In this document: positions 25,525 to 33,419 of the stretch, piece by piece
How the letters are laid out: each line of letters begins with the position of its first letter
How positions within the stretch are numbered: position 1 is the first letter of the stretch
Assembly (NCBI GenBank): GCA_947176915.1
Contig: CAMWSM010000024.1
Location: forward strand, 1 to 33,419
Direction: 5' to 3'
From: an uncultured Porphyromonadaceae bacterium
GTDB taxonomy: Bacteria; Bacteroidota; Bacteroidia; Bacteroidales; Muribaculaceae
DNA: 33,419 nt
Notes under the pieces: generated by a model
Databases searched by the model: none
Told to the model about the DNA's origin: nothing
Seen by the model: the letters and a program-made list of their open reading frames with translations, nothing else
Program-made: the position numbers and the translations under genes

Positions 25525-26577
25525 ATGAAAAAGACGTATCTCATACTGACAGCCGGAGTGCTTGTGGCTCTCACTTCCTGCACAAACGACGACACCGCAA
25601 ATGATGAACCCACACCCTCTGTGGAACAACATGCAATCTCTTTCCGTTCGGAATTGGGCACACGTGCCACGGAGACTACAAATGCAAATCTCTCTTCCAT
25701 CCGCGTGTCTTCCTTCTTAGGCGATCAGACTCTTTTCTCCGAAGTGGATTTCAACCGGGGTGATGACTCCTATTTCACCTCTACACCGGAATACTACTGG
25801 CCAGGCGACAACAGCACCCTCTCCTTCGTTGCATATTCTCCCGCTGCCCCCGGAGGAACAGTGAGCGTTAAAGCGGACTCCAAGACCCTTACAGATTTCT
25901 CACCCGCTCAGAACATCGCTGATCAGGTAGACTTCATCACATCGTCTGCAACCGGGAATAAAGAGGAAAATGAGAGTGCCGGAGTTGAGTTGGTGTTTGA
26001 CCACCGTCTTTCTCAAATCAATATAAATGCAAAAGCTGATAACCCTGCTTACGTCTATAAAGTAACAGGCATCAGAATCGGACAACCCGTATCAAAGGGC
26101 TCATACGATTTCGACACAAATGCATGGACTCTCGGCTCCGACAAGGCAATATATGAGGAAACTTACTCCACACCTGTTACCCTCTCAGCTACTGCGCAGA
26201 ATATCATGGGTGAAGAAGGAAATGCAATTCTGATTCCCCAGACTCTTACGGCATGGAATCCTGAGACTGACGCTTCTAATTCCTCAAAAGGGGCATACCT
26301 CTCGATTAAGCTCCAGATCAACACTGTGGCAGGGGCGCAAGTTTATCCCTTCCCTTCAGAACCGAATTGCGTTTGGGCTGCAATTCCGATCGACACAGAT
26401 TGGCAGCCAGGCAAGAAATACGTATATAACCTCGATCTTTCAAACGGCGCCGGATTTGTCGATCCTAACGATCCGATTCCCGGAACCCCTGTACTCGGCG
26501 GTCCTATCAAATTCACAGTCGACGTGAAGGATTGGGCTCCCCAGACTCAGGACCTCCCGATGAAGACTTCTAATTAA
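25525..26577 (+). CDS. Fimbrillin-family (Mfa-like) lipoprotein, probable shaft subunit
   Basis: 350 residues. The lipoprotein signal ends LVALTSC. The mature part contains AISFRSELGTRATETT, where the Arg before Ala-Thr is in the place where fimbrillin precursors are cut by an Arg-protease before polymerisation in type V pili. The Mfa_like_1 pattern continues with YYWPGDNSTLSFVAYSP and VDFITSSATGNKE then VELVFDHRLSQININAKA. It ends GPIKFTVDVKDWAPQTQDLP. Its size and position suggest the main shaft subunit. A strong hairpin follows its stop. Confidence 0.85.
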   Translation: MKKTYLILTAGVLVALTSCTNDDTANDEPTPSVEQHAISFRSELGTRATETTNANLSSIRVSSFLGDQTLFSEVDFNRGDDSYFTSTPEYYWPGDNSTLSFVAYSPAAPGGTVSVKADSKTLTDFSPAQNIADQVDFITSSATGNKEENESAGVELVFDHRLSQININAKADNPAYVYKVTGIRIGQPVSKGSYDFDTNAWTLGSDKAIYEETYSTPVTLSATAQNIMGEEGNAILIPQTLTAWNPETDASNSSKGAYLSIKLQINTVAGAQVYPFPSEPNCVWAAIPIDTDWQPGKKYVYNLDLSNGAGFVDPNDPIPGTPVLGGPIKFTVDVKDWAPQTQDLPMKTSN

Positions 26578-26598
26578 TTACATCTTTTTATCCAAATT

Positions 26599-26631
26599 TT
26601 ATCCCCGGTCGGCAATGCCGGCCGGGGATAA
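26599..26631 (+). terminator. Strong hairpin between fimbrillin and tip-like gene
   Basis: TTATCCCCGG (26599-26608) pairs with CCGGGGATAA (26622-26631). The inner bases TCGGC/GCCGG extend this to about 15 pairs with an AAT loop. The T-run after it is poor (TCTTAATT), so partial termination or 3'-end protection of the upstream message is more likely than full termination. Confidence 0.65.
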
Positions 26632-26652
26632 TCTTAATTATAATTCATTGCT

Positions 26653-29292
26653 ATGATTTCTCTTCCATATAGATTACATTTTGCTTCCCTAACTGCCGTC
26701 GCCTTATTAGGTTTTCTCTTTACGGCATGTAGCGACGACAGCCCTTTGTCTGCCGGAAAAGATCAAAAGCTGGTCCGCTTCAATGTGGAGATAGGTCAAG
26801 GCTGGAACACAAAAGGATCCTCCCCTGATGATCATACCCCCTCCGGGGTGAAGACCCTGACGCTGAAAGGGGGAGACAGTCCGCTTTACCTTGTGCCTAA
26901 GGCAATCGATGGAATATCTCTTTCAAATAGCGAAAATTCTCCAACCCGCTCGTCAATCATCGATAATGAAAACATGGAGAGCCTGGGGGTCTTCGCTTCA
27001 ATAAAGCCGGACGGGACAACCGGTTTGGATGGAATCGTAGCCAACTATATGAGCAATGAGGAGGTAACTCGTGATAATAACTGGGCGCCTGTCGACAATT
27101 ACCTATGGCCCGGAAAGGATGCCCTGCATTTCAACGCCTATTCTCCTTTCACGTCTACTCCCGGCTCCGAAGGAATAACCTCTCTACCTTCATCAACCGC
27201 CTCCGGAGAACTATTCCTCTCCTACTCCACCCCTGAGGATGTGGCGGACCAGATTGATCTCCTTATCTCAACCCCTGTAGATTCCAAATCCTCTCCATGC
27301 GACCTTACCTTCAACCATGCTCTGGCTGCCGTCAGGTTTGCTGCCGGTGCAGAGTTATCACCTTGCACTGTAAAGAGCATATCTTTATCCAATGTGTCTT
27401 CCGCCGGAAAGCTTAATATGGAATCAGGAGAATGGTCCGAGCTTTCCGAACCCATAACTTTCGTAGCAAATCCCGAAATAGAGCTTAAGGCTGCCGAGGG
27501 CTCTAAGTTTGTGGCTTCCGGCACAGACATTACTTCCGAAGACCAGACTTTTCTCCTCATTCCTCAGACTCTTCCGGAAAATGCCCAAATATCCATTACT
27601 TTCGATTTCAACGGAGAGGAAAAGATATTGACTTCTTCGCTTGACGGCACTGTCTGGACTGAGGGAAAAACAGTGGTCTACAGAATTTCAGCTAATCCTG
27701 CAACTGACTCCTTTATCCTCCAACTTATTGACGGGGATGGAAATCCTGTAACCTCTCTCAATACAAACTATACAGGGTCTACACTTGATTTCAAGGTTAT
27801 GAGCGCATACGGCGATTCCGAAGACACGGCTTCTCTCAAAAACGTCGCCTGGAAAGCGGAATTTATTGACGAAAACGGAAATGTCATTGATCGTCCGCAA
27901 TGGATCTCCTCCTGGACAATGTCCGGAAAAGGAGTGGAAACTGTGTCCGCAACTACTACCATGCAGACACCGGTCTTCGAAGCCATCAGCGATGAAAGCC
28001 AGGCTCTGAGAAACGCTGCTGACATCAACACTTCTTCCGGTTACCACCCGTATAATCTTTCAAACCCTACAGGGCAGGCAACTCCACAGAACACAGCCAA
28101 CTGTTATCTTATCCACGCTCCGGGTTTCTATTCTATCCCGCTCGTGTATGGAAATGCAATCACTGATGGAAAAACCAACACCTCAGCCTACATTGCCTCC
28201 CGTTCTTCCAACGTGCATGTCCTTAAGAATTTCGTAAACCATTTAGGTGAAAACATTACTGACCCCTATATCTATAACAATGCGAATTGCACTCCTCAAG
28301 ATGCCGTCCTTATCTGGGAGGGAAGATTGAATCTGATTCAAAATGTTCAGCTTTCGCCCGATAAGAAACGACTCATATTTACGGTGTCTCCCGACTTTAT
28401 ATGCCAAGGCAATGCTATAGTGGCAGTTCGCGACGCATCCGGCACAATCCTTTGGAGCTGGCATCTATGGGTTACCCCATACGAACCCGACAGCGATCCT
28501 ATAACGATAACCTATCATAGCAAAAACTATGAGATGATGACCCAGAATTTAGGTCAAATCTCTTCCGGAGACAGGGCTAATTTCAAAGAAAGGAGTGTGA
28601 AAGTGAGATATACCCAGATTCCTGATGATGGGTCTGAACCATTGTCAGTCACTGTGGATGTAGTTCAAAACGGAAAGATTGTTGTTACTCCTGACTCCTA
28701 CAACTATTATCAGTGGGGACGAAAAGACCCGATGATTTCCGACATCGGAGAATGGTATACCGCCGACTATAATGAAATAACAAAAATATGGACCAAGCAA
28801 TTCAGTGCAGACCGTACAGGTGATCTTCCCATAATAGCGGACTATATCCGCACTCCCGGTTATTTCTGGGTAAGTCCACACGATGAGGAGGTCTTCCCCT
28901 ATTACAATCTTTGGAACACAAACAACTCCACAACTGACGAGGTGAAGACCATCTACGACCCCTCTCCCGTAGGATATATGGTAGCCAGAAATGTCCTTAC
29001 CGCCCTCAATAACGCCACCACGGCTCCGGCTGACGGAGTGAATGGCATAGGAGTAAATATTACTGTCCCTGGAACAAATGAAGTAATATTCTTTCCGGCC
29101 CATGGCTATCGTTCAAGTACGGACGGCTCATTAAAAGGTCAGGATGTGGTTGGAACCGTATGGTCATCCCGAACTACATCCACCAAAGAAGCAGGTGCCC
29201 TTGTCTTTCTGACCACTTCAAGCATAGCCCGTCTTCAAGCGAATGAAGTCCGGGCAATGGCATTCGGAGTGAGAGCATCAAAAGAACTCTGA
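26653..29292 (+). CDS. Large fimbrillin-family lipoprotein, probable tip or minor subunit
   Basis: 879 residues with a lipoprotein signal (LLGFLFTAC). The N-terminal half (about 40-350) is a second Mfa_like_1-type domain: NYLWPGKDALHFNAYSPF, DQIDLLISTP, CDLTFNHALAAVRFAAG. The C-terminal half is different: YYQWGRKDPM, YYNLWNTNN, TIYDPSPVGYMVA, then EVIFFPAHGYRSS and NEVRAMAFGVRASKEL. This matches the C-terminal domain found on large tip-type fimbrillins in gut Bacteroidales (YDPCPPGF-type motif). Length over twice that of the shaft subunit supports a tip adhesin role. A bidirectional terminator follows. Confidence 0.8.
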   Translation: MISLPYRLHFASLTAVALLGFLFTACSDDSPLSAGKDQKLVRFNVEIGQGWNTKGSSPDDHTPSGVKTLTLKGGDSPLYLVPKAIDGISLSNSENSPTRSSIIDNENMESLGVFASIKPDGTTGLDGIVANYMSNEEVTRDNNWAPVDNYLWPGKDALHFNAYSPFTSTPGSEGITSLPSSTASGELFLSYSTPEDVADQIDLLISTPVDSKSSPCDLTFNHALAAVRFAAGAELSPCTVKSISLSNVSSAGKLNMESGEWSELSEPITFVANPEIELKAAEGSKFVASGTDITSEDQTFLLIPQTLPENAQISITFDFNGEEKILTSSLDGTVWTEGKTVVYRISANPATDSFILQLIDGDGNPVTSLNTNYTGSTLDFKVMSAYGDSEDTASLKNVAWKAEFIDENGNVIDRPQWISSWTMSGKGVETVSATTTMQTPVFEAISDESQALRNAADINTSSGYHPYNLSNPTGQATPQNTANCYLIHAPGFYSIPLVYGNAITDGKTNTSAYIASRSSNVHVLKNFVNHLGENITDPYIYNNANCTPQDAVLIWEGRLNLIQNVQLSPDKKRLIFTVSPDFICQGNAIVAVRDASGTILWSWHLWVTPYEPDSDPITITYHSKNYEMMTQNLGQISSGDRANFKERSVKVRYTQIPDDGSEPLSVTVDVVQNGKIVVTPDSYNYYQWGRKDPMISDIGEWYTADYNEITKIWTKQFSADRTGDLPIIADYIRTPGYFWVSPHDEEVFPYYNLWNTNNSTTDEVKTIYDPSPVGYMVARNVLTALNNATTAPADGVNGIGVNITVPGTNEVIFFPAHGYRSSTDGSLKGQDVVGTVWSSRTTSTKEAGALVFLTTSSIARLQANEVRAMAFGVRASKEL

Positions 29293-29310
29293 CCAAAACA
29301 CTGATATATC

Positions 29311-29347
29311 AAAAGAATGAGTCGGAAAATTTCCGGCTCATTCTTTT
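29311..29347. terminator. Bidirectional terminator between convergent operons
   Basis: AAAAGAATGAG (29311-29321) pairs with CTCATTCTTTT (29337-29347), and CGGAAA/TTTCCG pairs inside. A T-run on both strands serves the plus-strand fimbrial genes and the minus-strand gmd-fcl pair. Confidence 0.88.
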
Positions 29348-29359
29348 ATGTAATTCATT

Positions 29360-30304
29360 TTAACGTTCAGCTCGCATTGGATTGTTAAGAAAGTCTTCGT
29401 AGGAGAGTTTTAGACCCTCTTCCAGTTCCGTTCTATAGGTCCAGCCTAATGCCGCCGCCTTGCTTACATCTAAAAGCTTGCGTGGGGTTCCATTCGGTTT
29501 GCTTGTGTCCCAGTTTATCTTACCTTTATATCCCACAGTATCTGCCACAAGTTCTGACAATTCCTTTATGGAAATTTCCTTACCCGTGCCCGCGTTGACA
29601 GTCTCGTTGCCGCTATAATTGTTCATAAGGAATACACAGAGGTTGGCAAGATCGTCTACATAAAGAAATTCTCTCAAAGGAGAACCGTCGCCCCAGCATA
29701 AAACCTCTTCCGCAGCTGCCTCTTTTGCTTCGTGGAAGCGACGTATCAGGGCAGGGAGCACATGGCTGTGGATAGGATGATAGTTATCGTTAGGTCCGTA
29801 AAGGTTGGTGGGCATTACGGATATATAATCCGTGCCATACTGTCGGTTCAGATATTCGCAATATTTCAGCCCGCTGATTTTAGCCAGCGCGTATGCTTCG
29901 TTAGTCTGCTCAAGAGATGAAGTAAGAAGGCACGATTCCGGCATAGGCTGCGGGGCAAGACGGGGATAGATGCAAGAAGAACCTAAAAACTCCAGTTTCT
30001 TACATCCATTCTTCCATGCGCTGTGGATTACGTTCATCTCAAGCATCATATTCTCATACATGAAATCAGCCGGATGTGTGGCGTTGGCTTGGATTCCGCC
30101 CACCTTTGCAGCAGCTAAAAAAACATACTCCGGCTTTTCCGCTTTAAAGAATGTTTCAACTGCATTTTGATCGGTAAGATCAAGTTCAGAATGACTGCGT
30201 GTCAATATATTTGTATAACCTTGTCTCTCAAGTTCACGCACAATCGCTGAACCAACCATCCCGCGATGGCCTGCAACATATATTTTTGAATCTTTCTCCA
30301 TCAT
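29360..30304 (-). CDS. fcl: GDP-L-fucose synthase
   Basis: 314 residues, the usual length for Fcl/WcaG, which epimerises and reduces GDP-4-keto-6-deoxy-mannose to GDP-L-fucose with NADPH. It has the NADP-binding start [28 protein letters not shown] with the catalytic Ser and the nearby Cys of the epimerase step, [16 protein letters not shown] with the YxxxK motif, and [20 protein letters not shown] with the conserved His. The first ATG overlaps the gmd stop codon, and the second ATG immediately after is an alternative start. It supplies fucose for surface glycans. Confidence 0.95.
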   Translation of the reverse strand: MMEKDSKIYVAGHRGMVGSAIVRELERQGYTNILTRSHSELDLTDQNAVETFFKAEKPEYVFLAAAKVGGIQANATHPADFMYENMMLEMNVIHSAWKNGCKKLEFLGSSCIYPRLAPQPMPESCLLTSSLEQTNEAYALAKISGLKYCEYLNRQYGTDYISVMPTNLYGPNDNYHPIHSHVLPALIRRFHEAKEAAAEEVLCWGDGSPLREFLYVDDLANLCVFLMNNYSGNETVNAGTGKEISIKELSELVADTVGYKGKINWDTSKPNGTPRKLLDVSKAAALGWTYRTELEEGLKLSYEDFLNNPMRAER

Positions 30305-31392
30305 TTCACAATTCCTTTCTCAAGATATTCGGCAAGATTGGTTTTCACCTGTTCCCCTGCTCTCTCAACAGCCACCTTGGCAATGTCGGCATCCACCATG
30401 AGATTGACCAGCTGCTCGAAACTCGTCTTCTTTGCAGGATCCCATCCAAGTTCTCTCTTCGCCTTCGAGGGGTCGCCCCATAAGTTCACCACGTCTGTCG
30501 GACGATAGAAATCAGGCGACACCTCCACAAGCACCTTCCCCGTGGCTTTATCAATTCCTTTTTCATTTTCCCCCTCCCCGACAAACTCCAGTTCTATTCC
30601 TGCCCGCTTGAAAGCCAAAAGGCAAAATTCCCTCACAGAATGCTGCTCGCCGGTTGCAATGACATAATCGTCAGGCTTAGGCTGCTGCAGAATAAGCCAC
30701 ATACATTCCACATAGTCCTTGGCATAGCCCCAGTCTCGCAGCGACGAGAGATTGCCGAGGTACAGCTTCTCCTGCTTCCCCTGGGCGATGCGAGCTGCCG
30801 CGAGAGTGATCTTTCTTGTTACAAAGGTCTCCCCTCTCCTTTCACTCTCATGGTTGAAGAGGATACCTGAACACGCAAACATATTATACGCCTCCCTATA
30901 TTCCTTTACTATCCAAAAACCGTAAAGTTTTGCCACAGCGTAGGGAGAATAGGGATGGAATGGAGTATTCTCATTCTGAGGAACCTCCTCGACTTTTCCA
31001 TACAACTCTGATGTGGACGCCTGATAGAAACGACAGGTATCGGTCAGTCCGCAAAGCCGGATAGCTTCCAACAGGCGAAGCACTCCGGTGGCATCTACAT
31101 TAGCGGTAAACTCCGGGGCATCGAAACTCACCTGCACATGGCTCTGGGCAGCGAGGTTATAAACTTCATCCGGACGCACTTTGCTTATCACCTGCATCAT
31201 CGACATTGAGTCAGTGAGATCCGCATAATGGAGATGAAAGTTGGAATGTCCCTCCAGATGAGCTATACGCTCTCTGAAGTCTACCGAGGAGCGACGTATG
31301 GTGCCATGCACGTCATAGCCCTTTTCAAGCAGAAATTCTGCAAGAAAAGAGCCATCCTGTCCGGTTACTCCCGTAATCAAGGCTGTCTTCAT
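30301..31392 (-). CDS. gmd: GDP-mannose 4,6-dehydratase
   Basis: 363 residues. The NAD(P)-binding start is [20 protein letters not shown], followed by [20 protein letters not shown], the active-site stretch [32 protein letters not shown] with the YxxxK motif, and [18 protein letters not shown], all characteristic of GMD. It forms GDP-4-keto-6-deoxy-D-mannose for Fcl, whose gene overlaps its end. A TAATTTTG element lies about 55 nt upstream on the minus strand. Confidence 0.95.
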   Translation of the reverse strand: MKTALITGVTGQDGSFLAEFLLEKGYDVHGTIRRSSVDFRERIAHLEGHSNFHLHYADLTDSMSMMQVISKVRPDEVYNLAAQSHVQVSFDAPEFTANVDATGVLRLLEAIRLCGLTDTCRFYQASTSELYGKVEEVPQNENTPFHPYSPYAVAKLYGFWIVKEYREAYNMFACSGILFNHESERRGETFVTRKITLAAARIAQGKQEKLYLGNLSSLRDWGYAKDYVECMWLILQQPKPDDYVIATGEQHSVREFCLLAFKRAGIELEFVGEGENEKGIDKATGKVLVEVSPDFYRPTDVVNLWGDPSKAKRELGWDPAKKTSFEQLVNLMVDADIAKVAVERAGEQVKTNLAEYLEKGIVK

Positions 31393-31445
31393 ATCTTAGT
31401 GTATGTTTTTGGCTGTTTAAAATAAACCCATGATTAATTTTTACG

Positions 31446-31453
31446 CAAAATTA
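31446..31453 (-). promoter_or_regulatory. Putative -7 element of gmd-fcl
   Basis: On the minus strand the sequence reads TAATTTTG (TAnnTTTG), leaving a leader of about 45-50 nt before the gmd start at 31392. A TTTG lies about 17 nt upstream, shorter than the ideal spacing, inside the palindromic terminator. Confidence 0.45.
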
Positions 31454-31461
31454 AGAAAAAT

Positions 31462-31492
31462 AGGGTGTATCAAAAAATTTTTGATACACCCT
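31462..31492. terminator. Long AT-rich palindromic terminator
   Basis: AGGGTGTATCAAAAA (31462-31476) is followed, after a single A, by its exact complement TTTTTGATACACCCT (31478-31492). On the minus strand it is followed by ATTTTTCTTAATTTT, fitting a terminator for the small minus-strand gene upstream of it. Confidence 0.8.
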
Positions 31493-31605
31493 CATTAAAA
31501 ATCTCTTGGTTGTGTTATCGTTATATGATAGGTCGAGAAGCGATTGAGAAACTTAAACTCTTGCTTTTGGCTAATCATTTGCGATAAGGGAACAATCAGA
31601 ACTTC

Positions 31606-31728
31606 TTACATCCAGTATTCTGAACGCTGTTCAACTGTTTCATTCATTTTGGCCGCTTTGTTCTGACGAGCTGTGGTTACTCCACTACCTTCGGCCTGCG
31701 TCTTGGTTGGGAAAGCAAAGAAAAACAT
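31606..31728 (-). CDS. Small 40-residue protein with its own promoter
   Basis: A 40-codon minus-strand frame from ATG (31728) to TAA (31606). It starts MFFFAFPTKTQAEG, has a polar middle (TTARQNKAAKMNE) and ends RSEYWM. The frame looks genuine because a textbook TTTG-N20-TANNTTTG promoter lies 70-101 nt upstream and a palindromic terminator lies about 115 nt after its stop. Its leader is about 60 nt long and contains a GGAGG 35 nt before the ATG, too far to be a ribosome-binding site. Its function is unknown. It is not hydrophobic enough for a membrane toxin. The alternative is a small regulatory RNA whose sequence happens to hold this frame. Confidence 0.5.
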   Translation of the reverse strand: MFFFAFPTKTQAEGSGVTTARQNKAAKMNETVEQRSEYWM

Positions 31729-31797
31729 AATTTAGTCGTTTAAATGTTAGAAACAAGTCCTCCAGTATCGATCACGAGGTATTTTTTATTTTCAATG

Positions 31798-31829
31798 CAA
31801 ATATAATTCATAATTACCTATTCTCCAAA
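31798..31829 (-). promoter_or_regulatory. Canonical Bacteroidetes promoter of the small minus-strand gene
   Basis: Read on the minus strand, TTTG (31829-31826) is followed by exactly 20 nt and then TATATTTG (31805-31798), matching TTTG-N19-21-TAnnTTTG. Transcription should start near 31790. Confidence 0.75.
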
Positions 31830-32015
31830 TATTTTAACCTTTATTTTCTTCTAATATCCTTTTTTGACCAACTTTCCGAATTTACTACCAATTTTCTGTA
31901 ATAACTTATTAAAAATTCTTTCAAGGAAAAAATTTTTTCAACTCCATCAACTGCATTTTTGTTGAATATCTAAAACTAATTCCTCAAAAAATCCCCTAAA
32001 AATACCCCTTTAATA

Positions 32016-32975
32016 ATGAGCAAAACTGAAAATTGGCTCAACAGGGCTTCTGAATTTCATCAGCAAAGAATGCTTTCTCTCGCTCCACGGGAAAAACTGA
32101 TCGGCAAAGTGCGTGAAATTGAAGATAGGAATTATATGATGTATGTAAATTCCGTGCTTGACCTTTCCGATGAAGGCAGAATTTATGAGTTCTTGATAGA
32201 GTATGATATTTACAATCCATCCCAAGGGATATATTTGGGATGCAAATCTGTAACACTTCCGGGATTTGCCCATGAGCTCCAGATTGAACATGCATCTGCT
32301 GATTGGGAAAAGATACGCCCGTTTGCATTGCGACGACTGAATAATGTTTTCGTAAATAAGGATTTCACATTCCGTCTGCGACAACCGGACAATGATCATA
32401 ACGGAACTTTCTGGCCCTTTTGGATTTCTCTTTACGAAGATGAAGATCCTCGTAAGGTTGGATGTAAAGTTCTTGATATCCTATATAATGTTTATAAAGA
32501 CTTCTTCTCCGGCAGACTTCAGGAGAAGGTCCCCCACATTATTACCCCGAAAATACTGGACGTTGAAACTGCCTTTACTAATGAAGCCTTCAGAGATTTG
32601 GAAGAAACCGTAAAAAATAACATACGAAAAAAGACATCAAATACAGTTTTTCCTGACATGGGTTGGGAGATGATAACAAAATTTTTAAGTTCAGCAGAGA
32701 GTGAAGGATGGTTTCAACCTATGGTGGGCTACGAGAAAGTCTGGTCTCTCCAAAATAACTTCAGCGACGTTGACTTCAATTTTATAATCAAACATCTTTT
32801 TGAAAAGATTGCCGAAAAACTGAATCTATCACGGCTCTCTCCTCCTTGGGGAGCGCTCATCAAGGTGTTCATGCGAAAAGACGAAACTCCATATAAATAT
32901 CAAGTAAAAACACTTACTCCCTCAGCTAATGTTCGCAAATATTGGCGCAAAAAAATGAAGATGCTCGATTTTTGA
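32016..32975 (+). CDS. Hypothetical protein, orphan gene
   Basis: 319 residues, soluble, with no signal peptide, membrane segment or nucleotide-binding motif that I recognise. It is rich in aromatic residues (GTFWPFWISLYEDED, MGWEMITKFLSSAESEGWFQ) and ends in a strongly basic tail (VRKYWRKKMKMLDF). The start MSKTENWLNRASEFHQQRM follows an A/T-rich leader and no clear TAnnTTTG element. It stands alone on the plus strand between a small minus-strand gene and a second candidate RNA. I assign no function. Confidence 0.7.
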   Translation: MSKTENWLNRASEFHQQRMLSLAPREKLIGKVREIEDRNYMMYVNSVLDLSDEGRIYEFLIEYDIYNPSQGIYLGCKSVTLPGFAHELQIEHASADWEKIRPFALRRLNNVFVNKDFTFRLRQPDNDHNGTFWPFWISLYEDEDPRKVGCKVLDILYNVYKDFFSGRLQEKVPHIITPKILDVETAFTNEAFRDLEETVKNNIRKKTSNTVFPDMGWEMITKFLSSAESEGWFQPMVGYEKVWSLQNNFSDVDFNFIIKHLFEKIAEKLNLSRLSPPWGALIKVFMRKDETPYKYQVKTLTPSANVRKYWRKKMKMLDF

Positions 32976-33096
32976 GTCAATATCAAAAATGACTATACGT
33001 ATAGCGTTGCCAATGCAGCCGGATGCCTAAATTTGCAGACGAGTAATTTATACTTCAAAACGTTGCTTAGTCTGATTGCTAATTTTTTATTAAACT
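32976..33096. other. Short gap with a perfect 12-bp palindrome
   Basis: CTATACGTATAG (32993-33004) lies 18 nt after the orphan gene's stop. A second TAAATTTG at 33028-33035 has no good -33 box. The palindrome lacks a T-run, so it is more like an operator-type site than a terminator. Confidence 0.35.
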
Positions 33097-33128
33097 TTTG
33101 GTAAAACAAAAATTAATAACTAAATTTG
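33097..33128 (+). promoter_or_regulatory. Canonical Bacteroidetes promoter
   Basis: TTTG (33097-33100), exactly 20 nt, then TAAATTTG (33121-33128). It matches the consensus for the primary sigma factor. No plus-strand gene follows in the remaining 290 nt, so it probably drives a non-coding RNA or a long leader. Confidence 0.78.
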
Positions 33129-33134
33129 CAATAC

Positions 33135-33419
33135 TACCCTAACCCTCACTTAAAGAAAGATATGTGATGACAGGGTGCAGACATATTTGAAGAGCGTTTA
33201 TCACGCTGATTCTTGACTTCCTGAAATTCTCGCAAAGTTTTGGAGTCTATGTCAAGGATCGAGCAACGATAGATGCCCGGCTTTGTATCATGTCGTGCGT
33301 TCGGTATGGTGTCTCGCGAGAGATGCCGACCGAAAGCATCGTCATCATACATCGGCGTGGGCTTCTGCGTTGCCGTCCTGCATAGACAAGGCAATGCGAG
33401 AAGCCTCAGGAAGCGGGAC
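33135..33419 (+). ncRNA. Candidate structured RNA or leader, cut by the window end
   Basis: The stretch after the promoter has no plus-strand gene but several strong hairpins: GGTGTCTC-GCGA-GAGATGCC (33308-33327), eight pairs closed by a GNRA-type tetraloop; TGCGTTGCC with GGCAATGCG (33366-33374 and 33390-33398), with GTC/GAC pairing inside; and ATCG-agcaa-CGAT. No known RNA (rRNA, tmRNA, RNase P) is recognised. A minus-strand frame (stop at 33146, open to the window end) is the alternative reading. Confidence 0.45.

Noticed and set aside
33146..33394. 82-codon minus-strand frame at the window end
   Set aside because: It is open to the window edge and could be the end of a gene, but the canonical promoter and hairpins lie on the plus strand and no terminator follows its stop. 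I kept it only as an alternative.

Overview
The window looks like Bacteroidales DNA, plausibly a gut Muribaculaceae- or Bacteroides-type genome. Supports are the TAnnTTTG promoter elements (twice with a TTTG box exactly 20 nt upstream), fimbrillin (Mfa-like) lipoproteins with DUF3575 and DUF5119 partners, a secreted CotH-domain protein with a Bacteroidetes-type C-terminal tail, and weak or absent Shine-Dalgarno sequences. Genus-level assignment is inference; no rRNA or tRNA gene is visible.

Layout. (1) 42-293 is a small unknown gene. (2) 358-13351 is one long plus-strand surface-glycan locus: class V aminotransferase, TagD-like cytidylyltransferase fused to a Gfo/Idh/MocA domain, TagB/TagF-like polyol-phosphate transferase, Wzx flippase, three hexapeptide acyltransferases, two GT4 and one GT2 glycosyltransferases, Wzy polymerase, a WecG/TagA/CpsF (GT26) transferase and WecB/MnaA epimerase. 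Together they resemble a wall-teichoic-acid-type assembly line (MnaA, TagA, TagB/F, TagD) combined with Wzx/Wzy export in a Gram-negative. (3) 13352-13879 is a scar holding a decayed DUF2589 fragment. (4) 13880-17388 is a compact defence-type operon: an ABC-like ATPase overlapping an HNH endonuclease (Septu PtuA/PtuB-like), then a small unknown gene. (5) 17636-19313 is a repeat-bounded block with a DnaB/RecA-fold protein whose nucleotide-binding motifs are degenerate, followed by about 0.7 kb of GC-rich non-coding DNA full of hairpins, starting at a TAACTTTG element and ending at a classic terminator. This is the best candidate for an undescribed element.

(6) 19414-23031 encodes a secreted protein with two tandem copies of a carbohydrate-binding-like plus CotH module. 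(7) 23162-29292 is a fimbrial locus: DUF3575 protein, DUF5119 lipoprotein, fimbrillin, and a large tip-like fimbrillin set off by a strong hairpin. (8) 29360-31392 on the minus strand is gmd-fcl, making GDP-L-fucose. (9) 31606-31728 on the minus strand is a 40-codon gene with a canonical promoter and a palindromic terminator. (10) 32016-32975 is an orphan gene of unknown function. (11) From 33097 a canonical promoter leads into a hairpin-rich stretch cut by the window end, a second candidate structured RNA.

By eye the glycan locus is strongly AT-rich, while the start of the window and 19.4-31.4 kb are clearly richer in GC, consistent with lateral exchange of the glycan genes. All identifications come from reading motifs; no database search was run.
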